DNA from: Paenibacillus pinistramenti
Lineage (GTDB): Bacteria; Bacillota; Bacilli; Paenibacillales; Paenibacillaceae
DNA: 64,000 bases
NCBI RefSeq assembly: GCF_005869875.1
Contig: NZ_VAWG01000006.1
Coordinates: 147,607 to 211,606 of the forward strand
Reading direction: 5' to 3'
A model generated the notes under the pieces. That model was not told the origin of the DNA, did no database searches, and saw nothing but the letters and a program-made list of their open reading frames with translations. Numbering within the stretch: position 1 is the stretch's first letter; each line of letters opens with the position of its first letter. Made by a program: the position numbers and the translations under genes. Of this stretch, positions 26,711 to 36,762 are shown one piece after another.

Positions 26711-27559
26711 TTAATGAATTGGGAAAAAGGCCTCGATCTGCTCCAGATCCTCCGGGTCCAGCCGGAAATGCAAAGCGTTCAGATTATCCTGAATATGCTT
26801 CCGGCTTGCCGCCTTCGGAATCGTAACGAGATCATGCTGCATCACCACCCAGTTCAAGGCGACCTGATAAGCGGTGACTCCGTATTTGCCCGCTATTTCA
26901 TCCAAAGCCCTGCGCTCCTTCGTCCCCTCTTCCGGAAATCCTTCACCGCCAAACACCTTCGGCGCGTACCCGAACGGGGAGTAGCCTATGACGGTAATAC
27001 CATTTTCCTGGCAATAGGGCAGGACATCCTTCTCGATCCGCCGGTCATTCAAATGATACCCGACCTGGTTGCAGACCAGCGGAACATCCCCCAAAGCCCG
27101 CTGGGCTTCCCGCAAGAGCTCCGGGCTGAAGTTGCTTACGCCTGCATGCTTGATTAATCCCCTCTTGACCAGCTCCGCCATCGCCTCCATCGTTTCGGCA
27201 ACCTCAATCTCCGGATTCGGCCAGTGCTGCAAATACAAATCAATATAGCTTGTCTTCAAGCGCTCCAGGCTCGCTTCGGCTGACCGAAGGACATCCTCAT
27301 AGGAGCAGTGCTTGGCGGATACCTTTGTCACCAGAAAAATATGCTGTCTAACGTCCTGAATCGCCTGGCCGACAACCCTTTCCGAACCTCCATCCGCATA
27401 CTCCTCAGCCGTATCAATTAAAGTCAGCCCCTGTTCAATCCCGAAGCGGAGCGCGGCCACCTCCTCCTGCTCCTTTGATTGATGCTCTCCAAATTTCCAG
27501 GTCCCCTGGCCGATTACCGGAATCTGCACGGATGTTCTGCCCAGTGTACGTTTTAACAT
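26711..27559 (-). CDS. Aldo/keto reductase (short form)
   Basis: A 282-residue reductase: LKRTLGRTSVQIPVIGQGTWKFG, LIDTAEEYADGGSE (Asp, Tyr), LVTKVS (Lys), LYLQHWPNP (His), and the cofactor loop TIPKAASRKHIQDNL. This is the AKR5/YtbE-like group, acting on small aldehydes such as methylglyoxal in relatives; its substrate here is unknown. It is upstream of GH53 on the same strand, 123 bp apart. Confidence 0.9.
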   Translation of the reverse strand: MLKRTLGRTSVQIPVIGQGTWKFGEHQSKEQEEVAALRFGIEQGLTLIDTAEEYADGGSERVVGQAIQDVRQHIFLVTKVSAKHCSYEDVLRSAEASLERLKTSYIDLYLQHWPNPEIEVAETMEAMAELVKRGLIKHAGVSNFSPELLREAQRALGDVPLVCNQVGYHLNDRRIEKDVLPYCQENGITVIGYSPFGYAPKVFGGEGFPEEGTKERRALDEIAGKYGVTAYQVALNWVVMQHDLVTIPKAASRKHIQDNLNALHFRLDPEDLEQIEAFFPIH

Positions 27560-27669
27560 ATTCTTTCCTCCCTATGTAAAATGATGAATGGCCAAAAGCT
27601 GCTATGCCATCGCTTGAAAACGCTCTTATGTGCATTCTACCACGGGCCGGGAAGGAAATCTGCTTGGCT

Positions 27670-27711
27670 GCCTGGCTGAGTGACTGCCTGGCTGAGTGAC
27701 TGCCTGGTTGA
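27670..27711. repeat. 16-bp tandem repeat (2.6 copies)
   Basis: GCCTGGCTGAGTGACT twice in succession, then a partial GCCTGGTTGA, in the 257-bp gap between the aldo/keto reductase and allophanate hydrolase. A second repeat of ACTGTTCATGCTG-like units follows at about 27774-27812. Confidence 0.8.
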
Positions 27712-27730
27712 GGCCTCGCTGTTCATCTTC

Positions 27731-27768
27731 TAAAAAAATAAAGCCGGCCTGCTTCACCGCAGGCCGGC
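27731..27768 (-). terminator. Terminator of guanidine-degradation operon
   Basis: Perfect stem GCCGGCCTGC/GCAGGCCGGC, 6-nt loop, then TTTATTTTTTTAG on the minus strand. Confidence 0.92.
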
Positions 27769-27816
27769 TGATCATACTGTTCATGCTGTTTATACTGATC
27801 ATGCTGTTCATGTCTC

Positions 27817-29562
27817 TCAGAGGCTGGCACCTATTTCTGTCATGGCATTGCGCCAGCCGCCGGACGCCGTAATATTTACCCCGCCTGCGGCCGCATAGCC
27901 TTCGCAGATGAACCCGGGGACGATGCGTCCGTCGCTGAGCTCGATTTTGCCAATGCCCAGCGGGCCCGGAATGGCGGCTGTAAAGAGGCCAAAAGAAGCG
28001 GCCGGCATCCGCCACAGCTCGACGGCAATGGAGGCGCCTCCCTCCTGCACCCGGATCAGTCCCGGCTTGGGAGGAACCGTCGCCAGCTTATACAGCTCGT
28101 AAACGGGAGAGGTCTGCGCCTCTTCGAGGAAGACGGCTCCCAGCCCGGTCATCTGCGGCTCCAGGGCAAACCCTCTCATATGCAGGCCGCAGACCGCAAC
28201 GGTAACGGACGCCGTCCGGCTAACCAGGAAGGAAGCTGCCGCCGTCATGTTCGCTTCTTCCTCCGGCAGCGTGAACAGCGTAACCCCGAACGGCAGCTGC
28301 GGCCCGGCCTCCACGGCCGGCACGGCAACCGCACTCAAGTCCAGCAGGTTGCAGTGATTCGTATACAGGCCCATCAGGCTGTTCGTGCGGACCGGGTCCG
28401 AAATGACCTCCTCCCGCGTCCAGGTTCCGCCGCAGGTCGGCAGCACGAGGACGGCGCCGCGCAGCGCCCTGGCGGTGATCCGTTTAATCTCGGACAGCCG
28501 GTGCTGGGCCTGAAAGAGAGCCGCGGCGCTGAATTCCGCCTTCGCTCCGGAGCGCAGAATCGTCTCCGTGACCGGGAACACCTCCCCCGGATGCTCTTTC
28601 ACAAATGCGCCAAGATCGGACCAGCGCTCCGCGACGAGCGGCCCTTCATACAACAGGGCCGCCGCCTCCTGCAGCAGGCTGACGTCCATCTCCTCCACCG
28701 CCACTCCGGACTGGCGGATCAGGACCTGCGTCTGCTCCCACGCCTGCTCATATTCGCGGGCGAACGGGCCGAAGAACTGCAGCGGCCCTTTGGGCAGCAG
28801 CCACACCTTCGGCAGAACCGGACGCCCGAGCGGCCGGCCGGCGGAGAACGGATCGTCCTCCGCCAGACCGCGGAGGACGCTGTCGGCCGCAGCTGCGTCT
28901 TCTACGCTGTGTGCGAACACGTTCACACAGTCGATGCTGCGGCAGGCGGGCACGACCCCGCTGAGCGGCCACGCCCCGACGGCCGGCTTATAGCCGACAA
29001 GCCGGTTCAGCGCGGCCGGCACGCGGCCGGAGCCGGCGGTGTCCGTGCCCAGCGAGAAGGCCGCCTGGCCGCGGGCGACCGACACGGCGGAGCCCGAGCT
29101 GGAGCCGCCGCTGATCAGCTCGGGACGCAGCGAGTTATGCGTGCCGCCGTAAGGGCTGCGGGTGCCGACCAGGCCGGTGGCGAACTGGTCGAGGTTGGTT
29201 TTGCCGACCGGAATGGCACCTGCTGCCGCCAGCCGCTCGACTACGCCGGCATGCTCCTCCGGGGTGAACGCATAGGCCGGGCAGCCGGCCGTAACCGGCC
29301 AGCCCGCCACCGCGATGTTGTCCTTGACCGCAAAGGGAATCCCCCACAGGGGGCTCACGACCGGGTCAAGCTGGCTCAAGCGGTCAAGATACGGCTCGAT
29401 GCGCTCAAGCGCGGGCGGCAGAATCCAAATGTTCATCTCCCGGTCGCGTTCGGCCCGCCGGATAATGGCTTCAATCACCTCCCGAGGTGTAAAAGCTTTG
29501 GACAGATAGCCCTGGCGCAGGGAAGAAAAAGTCAATTCAACAGGTACGGCGTTCACGGACAT
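27817..29562 (-). CDS. atzF: Allophanate hydrolase
   Basis: A 581-residue amidase-signature hydrolase converting allophanate to two ammonia and two CO2. The Ser-cisSer-Lys triad lies in FAVKDNIAVAGW (Lys) and SGGSSSGSAVSVARGQ, with GTDTAGSGRVPAALN after it. The C-terminal ~130 residues form the extra AtzF domain. The start codon overlaps the carboxylase stop (TGATG). It is the last step of the guanidine route. Confidence 0.94.
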   Translation of the reverse strand: MSVNAVPVELTFSSLRQGYLSKAFTPREVIEAIIRRAERDREMNIWILPPALERIEPYLDRLSQLDPVVSPLWGIPFAVKDNIAVAGWPVTAGCPAYAFTPEEHAGVVERLAAAGAIPVGKTNLDQFATGLVGTRSPYGGTHNSLRPELISGGSSSGSAVSVARGQAAFSLGTDTAGSGRVPAALNRLVGYKPAVGAWPLSGVVPACRSIDCVNVFAHSVEDAAAADSVLRGLAEDDPFSAGRPLGRPVLPKVWLLPKGPLQFFGPFAREYEQAWEQTQVLIRQSGVAVEEMDVSLLQEAAALLYEGPLVAERWSDLGAFVKEHPGEVFPVTETILRSGAKAEFSAAALFQAQHRLSEIKRITARALRGAVLVLPTCGGTWTREEVISDPVRTNSLMGLYTNHCNLLDLSAVAVPAVEAGPQLPFGVTLFTLPEEEANMTAAASFLVSRTASVTVAVCGLHMRGFALEPQMTGLGAVFLEEAQTSPVYELYKLATVPPKPGLIRVQEGGASIAVELWRMPAASFGLFTAAIPGPLGIGKIELSDGRIVPGFICEGYAAAGGVNITASGGWRNAMTEIGASL

Positions 29563-32500
29563 CAGACAACCGCCTCCTTCTCTACCGGATATAAGGCGAC
29601 AATGCAGTCGCCGGCTCTTACTTCGTCTCCCGCGGATACATATACGGAAGCCACGACACCGTCGAATGGAGCCTGCTGATGGAACTCCATTTTCATACTT
29701 TCTTCTATTAAAAGGGTATCGCCCTTGCGCACCTCATCCCCGGCGGAGACGAGCACCTTCCACACGCTGCCGGACATCGAGCTGTTCACTCCCGAGCTGC
29801 CCTCCGGCAGGCTCTCCTGCTCATGCGCGGACGCAGCCTCAGGCTCTGACACGTATTCGGCGATGCCGAGCTCCTTCCAATAATTGCGCTCCTGCTGGAA
29901 TGCGGCCTGCTGCTTGGTGCGAAACACCGAGGCTTCTTCCCCGATCTCCGCCAGCCAGTTCAGGTAATCGCCGAGACGGAAGGTCGTCTCCTCCACCTCC
30001 AGCGTAAAGCGGCCGCGCGGGAAGTCCTCCCGCATCTGCAGCAGCTCCTCCTCGGACACCGGATAGAACTGGATCTGGTCGAAGAAGCGCAGCAGCCAGG
30101 GTTTGCCCTGCTCAAAATTGGCGGTTTCATAATGCTTGTTCCACATCTGCACGGTGCGGCCGACAAACTGGTAGCCACCCGGGCCCTCCATGCCGTAGAC
30201 GCACATGTAGGCGCCGCCGATGCCGACGGCATTTTCCGGTGTCCAGGTCCGGGCCGGGTTGTATTTGGTCGTGACCAGCCGGTGGCGCGGATCAAGCGGC
30301 ACGGCAACCGGCGCTCCAAGATACACATCGCCGAGACCCATGACGAGATAGGAGGCGTTAAACACAACCTCCGCCACCTCCTCCAGCGAGCCCAGCCCGT
30401 TCATCCGGCGGATAAATTCCAGATTGCTCGGACACCACGGAGCGTCCGGGCGCACATTTTGCTGGTAGCGTTCGATGGCAAGCCGCGTAGCCGGATCATC
30501 CCAGGACAAAGGCAGTCTGACGATCCGGGACGGAACCTCAATCGAATCCAGCGGCGGCAGCGCCTCGTCAATCTCCAGGACAGCCGCTGCGGCTTCCTTG
30601 ACCGTCATTCTGGACGCGTCCAGATGAATCTGCAGGGAGCGGATCCCCGGCGTCATTTCCATATAAGGAATGCGCCCGCTGTCTTTAATCGCCTGCATCA
30701 GCATGTACACCTGGAAGCGGTACAGCAGATCCAGCTCACGCTCGCCGTATTCGACGAGCAGGTTCTCATCCCCGGAGCAGCGGACCGCGATTGGAAAACG
30801 GCGCCCCGCCTCCTCATAAGCGAGAAGCGGCATATACTCTCCGCTAGATACCGGCGGGAGCTCCGGCAGCTCCGACTGGCCGGCGAGGCTGGCCAGATAC
30901 TGCTCCTGCTCCCGGCGCAGCTGCTCCGCCTCCTCCACCGTGATCAGCTGAAACCGGACGGTATCGCCGGGATGCAGCTGGCCGATCTTCCACAGCTCAG
31001 CCGTCGCTGTCGTCACCGGACAGACAAAGCCGCCGAGGCTCGGGCCGTCCGGGCCCAGCAGAATCGGCATGTCGCCGGTCAAATCAAGCGCGCCTATAGC
31101 ATAGGCGTTGTCATGGATGTTGGACGGGTGAAGACCGGCATCACCGCCGTCCTCCCGCGCCCACAGCGGAGCAGGCCCGATCAGCCGCACGCCGGTGCGC
31201 GAGCTGTTGAAGTGCACCTCCCACGCCGTCTCTGTCAGCTGGTCCAGATAATCTGGCAGCAGATATTCGGCCGTACAGTGCGGGCCCGGGATGACACCGA
31301 TCGTCCATTCCCGGCCATAGGCCGGTCTGGACTCCGCCCGCAGCGCTGGAAGCAGCGCCGGATGCAGGGCGGCATTTCCGCCGCCTCCGTTCCCGTTCGT
31401 ACCTCCGCCTGCGTCCGTGCCTGCGCCCGCGCTGTGCTCCCTGCGGTTGACCCCGAGCACAGCTCCGGCGCGGAGCGCGCTGCCGGAATGCCCGCCGAAG
31501 CCGCCGAGCGTAAACGTGGCGGCGCTGCCGAGCGTCTGCGGCATATCCAGGCCGCCCGCAACGAGCAGATAGGTCCGCATGCCATGCTTGGCTTCCCCGA
31601 GCGTCAGCGTCGAGCCCGCCTTAACGGACAGCGGCGCGTACATCAGCACCCGTTCGCCGTCCAGCTCGGCTTCCATATCCGCGCCCGTCAGGCAGATGAC
31701 CATGTCATCCCTGAACCGGTAGGCGCCGCCGCGCAGCGTCATCTCCAGGCCGGCCGCGCTGTCCTCGTTGCCGAGCAGACGGTTGCCGGTGCGGAAGGCC
31801 AGCCGGTCCATCGGGCCGGACGGCGGAACACCGATGTCCCAATAGCCGATCCGGCCGGGATCGTCCTGAACCGTCGTCTGGACACCGCCGTCCAGCACCT
31901 CAATGGCATGCTCGGCCGGCGTGAACCCGTTCAGCATGTGCGTATAGACCTGCCCCTCCCGAAATGCAGGCGTCTGCAAAAAAGCTTCTATATAAGCTTT
32001 GTTCGTCGTCAGCCCGTAGACGCGCAGCTCTCCCAGCGCTTTGGTCATGGCTGTTATCGCCTCTTCGCGGTCAGGCGCATGAACAATCAGCTTGGCGAGC
32101 ATCGGATCATACAGCGTGGTCACCTGCACGCCCTTCTGAATCCAGGTTTCAACCCGCGTATCCTGCGGCCATACGATCTGATCGATCATGCCGTCGCTCG
32201 GCCGGAATCCGTTGACCGCATCCTCGGCATAGAGCCGCACCTGCAGGCTGTGCCCCTGCGGGCGGCCTTTCAATTCATCCAGATTCCGCAGCTCTCCCGC
32301 CGCTTCACGCACCATCCATTCCACCAGGTCAATGCCGAGCACCTCCTCGGTCACCCCGTGCTCCACCTGAAGGCGGGTATTCACCTCCAGAAAATAATAC
32401 TTCTCCTCCTCCGGATCGTAGAGGAATTCTACCGTTCCGGCGCTACGGTAGCCGGCGGCAAGTGCCAGCTGCCGGGCGTCCTCATGCATTCGGCTGCGGA

Positions 32501-33248
32501 CCTCTGCCGGGAACAGCGGCGCCGGCGTTTCTTCAATAATCTTCTGGTTCCGCCGCTGGACGGAGCAGTCCCGCTCGCCGAGCGCGGCCGCCTCTCCATA
32601 GGCGTTGCCGAAGATCTGCACTTCGACGTGGCGGGCGCGGCCCACGTATTTCTCCAGGAACACGCCGCCGTCATTAAAGTTGGCAAGTGCAAGCCGGGTG
32701 ACGGAGCCGAATGCTTCGCGCAGAGCGTCTGCATCCTGGCAGATCCGCATGCCGATTCCGCCCCCGCCGGCCGTACTCTTCAGAATGACCGGATAACCGA
32801 TCGCTGCAGCGGCCTGAACCGCTTCCTCGACTGAGGTAATGAGCTCCGTTCCAGGCAGCAGCGGGACGCCGGCCGCCTGCGCCATTGAGCGGGCCGTATG
32901 TTTAAGGCCGAACATCTCGATGTGCTCCGGGGACGGGCCGATAAAGGTAATGCCGTGTTCGGCGCACGCTTTGGCAAATTCGGCATTTTCACTCAGAAAG
33001 CCATAGCCGGGATGGATTGCGTCCGCCCCCGTTTCAATCGCCGTGCGCAGAATCAGCGCTGCATTCACATAGCTTTCTTTAGCCGGGCCTTCTCCAATCT
33101 GCACCGCTTCATCCGCCTGCGCCACATGGAGGCTGTCCTGATCCGCTTTGGTGTATACGGCGACGGAAGCGATGCCCATCCTGCGCAGGGTACGTTCGAT
33201 GCGGACAGCGATGGCGCCGCGGTTGGCAATCAGAATCTTCTTAAACAT
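29562..33248 (-). CDS. Biotin-dependent guanidine carboxylase (annotated as urea carboxylase)
   Basis: A 1228-residue carboxylase. Order: biotin carboxylase ([20 protein letters not shown]-grasp with [11 protein letters not shown], ~1-450); KipA-like domain ([21 protein letters not shown], ~455-780); KipI-like domain (~820-1040); biotinyl domain at the end with ESMKMEF, biotin on Lys1186. With the guanidine-I riboswitch and DUF1989 partners this is best called guanidine carboxylase, making carboxyguanidine from guanidine, bicarbonate and ATP. A GGNGGGG-rich linker near residue 610 is variable. Start ATG 33248 overlaps the previous gene by 8 bp and has AGGGGAG upstream. Confidence 0.93.
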   Translation of the reverse strand: MFKKILIANRGAIAVRIERTLRRMGIASVAVYTKADQDSLHVAQADEAVQIGEGPAKESYVNAALILRTAIETGADAIHPGYGFLSENAEFAKACAEHGITFIGPSPEHIEMFGLKHTARSMAQAAGVPLLPGTELITSVEEAVQAAAAIGYPVILKSTAGGGGIGMRICQDADALREAFGSVTRLALANFNDGGVFLEKYVGRARHVEVQIFGNAYGEAAALGERDCSVQRRNQKIIEETPAPLFPAEVRSRMHEDARQLALAAGYRSAGTVEFLYDPEEEKYYFLEVNTRLQVEHGVTEEVLGIDLVEWMVREAAGELRNLDELKGRPQGHSLQVRLYAEDAVNGFRPSDGMIDQIVWPQDTRVETWIQKGVQVTTLYDPMLAKLIVHAPDREEAITAMTKALGELRVYGLTTNKAYIEAFLQTPAFREGQVYTHMLNGFTPAEHAIEVLDGGVQTTVQDDPGRIGYWDIGVPPSGPMDRLAFRTGNRLLGNEDSAAGLEMTLRGGAYRFRDDMVICLTGADMEAELDGERVLMYAPLSVKAGSTLTLGEAKHGMRTYLLVAGGLDMPQTLGSAATFTLGGFGGHSGSALRAGAVLGVNRREHSAGAGTDAGGGTNGNGGGGNAALHPALLPALRAESRPAYGREWTIGVIPGPHCTAEYLLPDYLDQLTETAWEVHFNSSRTGVRLIGPAPLWAREDGGDAGLHPSNIHDNAYAIGALDLTGDMPILLGPDGPSLGGFVCPVTTATAELWKIGQLHPGDTVRFQLITVEEAEQLRREQEQYLASLAGQSELPELPPVSSGEYMPLLAYEEAGRRFPIAVRCSGDENLLVEYGERELDLLYRFQVYMLMQAIKDSGRIPYMEMTPGIRSLQIHLDASRMTVKEAAAAVLEIDEALPPLDSIEVPSRIVRLPLSWDDPATRLAIERYQQNVRPDAPWCPSNLEFIRRMNGLGSLEEVAEVVFNASYLVMGLGDVYLGAPVAVPLDPRHRLVTTKYNPARTWTPENAVGIGGAYMCVYGMEGPGGYQFVGRTVQMWNKHYETANFEQGKPWLLRFFDQIQFYPVSEEELLQMREDFPRGRFTLEVEETTFRLGDYLNWLAEIGEEASVFRTKQQAAFQQERNYWKELGIAEYVSEPEAASAHEQESLPEGSSGVNSSMSGSVWKVLVSAGDEVRKGDTLLIEESMKMEFHQQAPFDGVVASVYVSAGDEVRAGDCIVALYPVEKEAVV

Positions 33249-33909
33249 GGGCCTCACTCCCCTCTCCATTCCAGATCAAGACTCTTGCGGGTGTCGGATT
33301 ATAGCCGTTGCAGGGATTGTTAAGCTGCGGACAGTTGCTGATCAGCACGGTAACCGGAGCGAGAGCGGTCAGCTCCACATACCGGCCGGGGCCGGAGATG
33401 CCGTCCGCAAAGGTCAGTCCTCCTTCCGGCGTAACCGGCACATTCATAAAGAAATTGACATTCGGGGCCAGGTCGCGTTTGGTGAATTCACTCCGCCCGG
33501 ACAGCATCCGCATGAACGTATCCCGGCAGCTGTGCATCGGCAGCGTATCATGCGAATACCGGACCGTATTGCTCTGGGCCGAGCAGGCCCCGCCGATCGT
33601 ATCATGGCGTCCGCAAGTATCGGCTGTAATCTTCAGCAGTTCGCGCCCGGATTCAGCAACCAGCACGGAGCCTGTCGTTAAATACAGGCTGCGCTGCCGG
33701 GTAATGGTGCCTACTGCGCTGTAATGGTCAGCCGGGTCTTCGGCAGAGTAGAACAGCGTATCCACCGCCTGGTTTCCTTCTACATCGACGATCCGGAGCA
33801 CCTGGCCGGGCAGCAGATCGTGCATCCAGCCGTCTCCCGCCGGAATCGTCTTATCGTAAACAGCCTCTGTCAGGCTGCGTTCACTGCTTACAGGTTGGAA
33901 GATCGTCAT
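33241..33909 (-). CDS. DUF1989 protein, carboxyguanidine deiminase subunit (UAAP2)
   Basis: A 222-residue cupin-like DUF1989 protein, formerly called urea amidolyase-associated protein 2. Features are [43 protein letters not shown], with Cys and His as likely metal/substrate ligands, and a C-terminal [17 protein letters not shown]. With its sister it forms the heteromeric deiminase turning carboxyguanidine into allophanate, which explains its place between carboxylase and riboswitch. Start with AAAGGGGC upstream, one base after the sister gene's stop. Confidence 0.9.
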   Translation of the reverse strand: MTIFQPVSSERSLTEAVYDKTIPAGDGWMHDLLPGQVLRIVDVEGNQAVDTLFYSAEDPADHYSAVGTITRQRSLYLTTGSVLVAESGRELLKITADTCGRHDTIGGACSAQSNTVRYSHDTLPMHSCRDTFMRMLSGRSEFTKRDLAPNVNFFMNVPVTPEGGLTFADGISGPGRYVELTALAPVTVLISNCPQLNNPCNGYNPTPARVLIWNGEGSEAHV

Positions 33910-33910
33910 C

Positions 33911-34633
33911 TCAGTAAGCCCCTTTCAGGAGCGCGTTCGCGTTCCAGGTATTTTCAAATGCGCGCCGGTTCTCGCCGCAGTGATTCACACAAAGATCGTC
34001 CTCCAGCAAAGGCGCCGCATCGGTTATCGTGATATGAACCGGAGCCTCCGGATACTGATCCGACGGGTCAAGCGGATTCGGTGTATTAGAGAAGATAACC
34101 AGCAGATCCATCTCCGTCCGCAGCGTAACCGTCCGTTCAGCGGCGGGCTGTTCCTCATACCGCAGGGTTCCGTCCAGCTCACACACCACCTTGGAGAACA
34201 AATTCACGGGCGGAATCAAATCCCTGGCCGTCAGGTTATGGCGGAACAGCTCTACCGTGAGATTCTCTTCCCCGCTCCGGTACCACCCGTTTCTCTCCGT
34301 CTGATAATGCGTCAGCCCGTATTTCTCATCCGTACCCTGTCTGGTGGTATAGCCTGAAAGAGGGTCATGCCAGCCCGCCGTATCTCCGGTAATGGAGGCC
34401 AGCACCCGCCCCTGGTCGCTCATCAGCACATGGCCTGCGGTTAACATCGCGGTGTGCTGCGCTTTAAGGGTATCCGGCATGTTGTAACGCTCTGAAGGAA
34501 ACGGCGAGCTGTAGAGCAGGCAGGCCAGATTGGCCCGTTCCCCGGCTGCGGTTATCTGAATCTGCTTGCCTCTGCTTACATGCGCGGACCATTTGCCGCC
34601 CGCTGGAATGGTAATGGTGAAAGGTGCTGTCAT
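33911..34633 (-). CDS. DUF1989 protein, carboxyguanidine deiminase subunit (UAAP1)
   Basis: A 240-residue DUF1989 protein, the first gene of the operon. Features are [44 protein letters not shown] and the C-terminal [16 protein letters not shown], with conserved Cys/His. Works with the second DUF1989 subunit. GGGGAGG precedes the ATG. The riboswitch and terminator lie immediately upstream, so this gene is the first to be switched on by guanidine. Confidence 0.9.
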   Translation of the reverse strand: MTAPFTITIPAGGKWSAHVSRGKQIQITAAGERANLACLLYSSPFPSERYNMPDTLKAQHTAMLTAGHVLMSDQGRVLASITGDTAGWHDPLSGYTTRQGTDEKYGLTHYQTERNGWYRSGEENLTVELFRHNLTARDLIPPVNLFSKVVCELDGTLRYEEQPAAERTVTLRTEMDLLVIFSNTPNPLDPSDQYPEAPVHITITDAAPLLEDDLCVNHCGENRRAFENTWNANALLKGAY

Positions 34634-34651
34634 GGTAGTGCCTCCCCGTAT

Positions 34652-34712
34652 ATAAAAATATAAAAGCCCGGGAGAACGTCAAAAGGATACCTTTTGAATC
34701 ATTCTCCCGGGC
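34652..34712 (-). terminator. Riboswitch-controlled terminator
   Basis: Minus strand GCCCGGGAGAA pairs with TTCTCCCGGGC around a loop holding a smaller AAAAGGTATCCTTTT hairpin, then TTTTATATTTTTATA. The 5' arm is the 3' end of the riboswitch aptamer. Confidence 0.92.
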
Positions 34713-34797
34713 TTTTATCCCGCCGTGTACACCGGCCTCAGGGCCGATGCGTCTTCTCTCGGACCAGCCGGCCGCCTGAAGCAGCCCGGAACCCTAG
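34706..34797 (-). ncRNA. Guanidine-I (ykkC) riboswitch
   Basis: Minus-strand RNA with the ykkC landmarks in order: CTAGGGTTCCGG (34786-34797), GGTCCGAGAG, a variable stem, then ACGGCGGGATAAAAGCCCGGGAG at the 3' end. The last part is shared with the terminator arm, so guanidine binding should block termination (ON switch). The downstream genes are the guanidine-degradation set, which points to subtype 1 (guanidine) rather than the ppGpp or PRPP subtypes. Confidence 0.93.
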
Positions 34798-34803
34798 AAA
34801 ACA

Positions 34804-34832
34804 TTGTTATTCAGTTTCGGCCTTTCATGTAA
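34804..34832 (-). promoter_or_regulatory. Promoter of guanidine operon
   Basis: Minus strand -35 TTACAT, 17 nt, -10 TAACAA; transcription would begin a few bases before the riboswitch. Weak elements fit an activated promoter. Confidence 0.45.
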
Positions 34833-34844
34833 TGTATGCTAACA
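34828..34844. promoter_or_regulatory. GlnR/TnrA-like box at guanidine operon promoter
   Basis: TGTAATGTATGCTAACA fits TGTNAN7TNACA. It overlaps and extends upstream of the predicted -35, a position suited to activation by TnrA under nitrogen limitation. Confidence 0.5.
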
Positions 34845-35007
34845 CAAAGGCCTGAATCCGTACAATTAAAAAGTGTGTAGAACCTAATAAAAATTATTTT
34901 TCATGGAAAATTATACGAATTTAAGCGCATTTTTCAGCAAAGACGAACATTCGATCTTATATTTTCTGAAAATTAGTACTTGTTTTTTTGCCGCTTTACT
35001 GCAACAA

Positions 35008-35024
35008 TGTTAGATCATATGACA
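35008..35024. promoter_or_regulatory. GlnR/TnrA-like box upstream of permease
   Basis: TGTTAGATCATATGACA fits TGTNANAWWWTNTNACA with one mismatch, 50 bp upstream of the permease start. Nitrogen control of the permease is inferred. Confidence 0.6.
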
Positions 35025-35074
35025 CGAACAAATCCGGTCCTGCCTCTCAGGATCAAAATAAGGGGGAACAAGTG

Positions 35075-36415
35075 ATGTCAAAACCCGTTACTTTAAAGCG
35101 CAATCTTTCGATTTCACACGTCGTAACGATGGGGCTCGCCTGGATGTCGCCAATGATCTTCTTCACCAGCTTTGGCGTACTTTCGGAGGGTTCGGGAGGG
35201 ATGATGCTCGCTGCGTATGTGCTGGCCTTTATCGCTATTGTATTTACGGCAGCCAGCTACGGCCAGATGGCCAAGGCTTTTCCGGTATCGGGCTCCGCTT
35301 ATACGTATGTGACCAAGTCCATGAATCCTTTTACCGGATTTCTGGTCGGCTGGGCCATTCTGCTTGACTATCTGTTCTCCTGTATTGTGGCGGTTCTCAT
35401 GTTCGGGATTAACCTGAATGCGCAGTTTCCGTCCGTGCCTTCCTTTGTCTGGATTCTGGCTCTAACGTTAGTGATCATGGTTGTGAACATTATCGGCATT
35501 AAATCGTCGGCCAACTTGAACAAGGTGTTTGTCATCATGCAGGTGCTGTTTATTGCCGGCTTCTGCGGGATGATCGTGTACAAAGCAATGGAAAATGGCT
35601 TAACCGCAGGGTTCAACCCGCTGCCTGCTTCGCATGGCGTATCCTTCTCCACTATTCTTGCCGGCGCTTCGCTCGTCTGCTTCTCCTTCCTCGGGTTTGA
35701 TTCCGTGACCACTATGGCTGAGGAAACCAAAGAGCCAAAGAAGACGATCCCCCGGGCCATTATGGCCATTGTCCTCATCGCCGGAGTGCTGTATTTTGTG
35801 ACCGCCTACCTCATTCAGCAAATGTATCCTTCTTTCACCTTCAGCAATGCCGATTCTGCGGGTTTTGAGCTCATGCAGACCATTGGCGGAAGCGGGCTCG
35901 CCTCGATTTACACGTTTGTGGTGATCTTCGCTGTCCTGTCCCAGGGCATGTCCTCCATGACCACCGTATCCCGCCTCCTGTTCGTAATGGGCCGGAGCTC
36001 TATTCTGCCCGCAAAAACCTTCGGTTCCATCCATCCCAAATTCCGCACACCGGTATTTAACATCGTCCTTGTAAGCATCATCTCACTCGCTGCCTTGTTC
36101 ATGAGCCTGGATACCGCCATCAAGTTTGTCAGCTTTGGCGCTCTGACCGCTTTTCTGTTCGTGAACATCGCCGTTATCTTCCACTACATCATCCGCGGGA
36201 AGCAGCGCGCTCCCAAAGATCTGCTTGTGCGCCTGGTTTGTCCGCTGATCGGCGCGCTCTTCATCCTGTACCTGGTTACCCTGCTGGATGTCGATTCGCT
36301 CGTGCTGGGATTCAGCTGGCTCATCCTCGGCTCCCTGTACTACGCAGCCACGCGGATCAAGCGGAAGGATTCCGCTGTATCCGTTCCGATTGCCGACGCC
36401 GAAGGCGTCGTGTAA
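35075..36415 (+). CDS. APC-superfamily permease (amino acid/amine transporter)
   Basis: A 446-residue transporter with about twelve membrane segments. The N-terminus LKRNLSISHVVTMGLAWMSPMIFFTSFGVLSEGSGG and the segment YVTKSMNPFTGFLVGWAILLDY are typical of APC permeases; FLGFDSVTTMAEETKEPKKTIPRAI follows in TM6-loop. Substrate not readable. It is divergent from the guanidine operon and has a GlnR/TnrA-like box, so it may import a nitrogen source, possibly a guanidine-yielding compound, but no riboswitch precedes it. ATG 35075 with AAGGGGG upstream. Confidence 0.88.
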   Translation: MSKPVTLKRNLSISHVVTMGLAWMSPMIFFTSFGVLSEGSGGMMLAAYVLAFIAIVFTAASYGQMAKAFPVSGSAYTYVTKSMNPFTGFLVGWAILLDYLFSCIVAVLMFGINLNAQFPSVPSFVWILALTLVIMVVNIIGIKSSANLNKVFVIMQVLFIAGFCGMIVYKAMENGLTAGFNPLPASHGVSFSTILAGASLVCFSFLGFDSVTTMAEETKEPKKTIPRAIMAIVLIAGVLYFVTAYLIQQMYPSFTFSNADSAGFELMQTIGGSGLASIYTFVVIFAVLSQGMSSMTTVSRLLFVMGRSSILPAKTFGSIHPKFRTPVFNIVLVSIISLAALFMSLDTAIKFVSFGALTAFLFVNIAVIFHYIIRGKQRAPKDLLVRLVCPLIGALFILYLVTLLDVDSLVLGFSWLILGSLYYAATRIKRKDSAVSVPIADAEGVV

Positions 36416-36448
36416 ACCAGCCGCACACCAGTCACTCCACTCCCTTGA

Positions 36449-36489
36449 AAAAAAGAGCGGCCCCGCGCATGGGTGCCGCTCTTTGCTTT
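36449..36489 (+). terminator. Terminator after permease
   Basis: AAAGAGCGGC pairs with GCCGCTCTTT around a CCGCGCATGGGT loop. The right half (ATGGGTGCCGCTCTTTGCTT) recurs at about 36518-36538, apparently a partial duplication. Confidence 0.75.
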
Positions 36490-36762
36490 GACATGGAATG
36501 CCTCTCTTTGCTTTGGTATGGGTGCCGCTCTTTGCTTGGATTAATTTGGGCGAACCGCCGCTTACTGAGCCTAAAGGACTCCGCCTAAATTCACTCCGGA
36601 AAAATACGCCGTGTCCTTTGGCTGGGGCCTTTTTCCCAAAATAAGAATTTCTATCAAATTTAAGTTATTCTGTCTCAAGATTCGACACCTTTCCTCTCCC
36701 CGGGCTGGTAAACTGCACATGAATATGGCAGTCTTCAGGCAGCCATCCAAGGAGGAGAAGAG
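36490..36762. other. Gap with duplicated terminator half, no gene
   Basis: Holds the second copy of the terminator right arm and the leader of the stalk-domain protein (GGAGGAG at about 36750). No coding sequence that I can support and no clear promoter. Confidence 0.5.

Noticed and set aside
28180..29679. A 499-codon plus-strand frame opposite allophanate hydrolase
   Set aside because: Shadow of atzF codon bias; product is low-complexity Arg/Ala-rich with no domain.
30132..32834. A 900-codon open frame on the plus strand opposite the guanidine carboxylase
   Set aside because: It is the antisense of a GC-rich, strongly conserved gene; its translation shows no family motif, is Arg/His/Gln-rich, and has no ribosome site.
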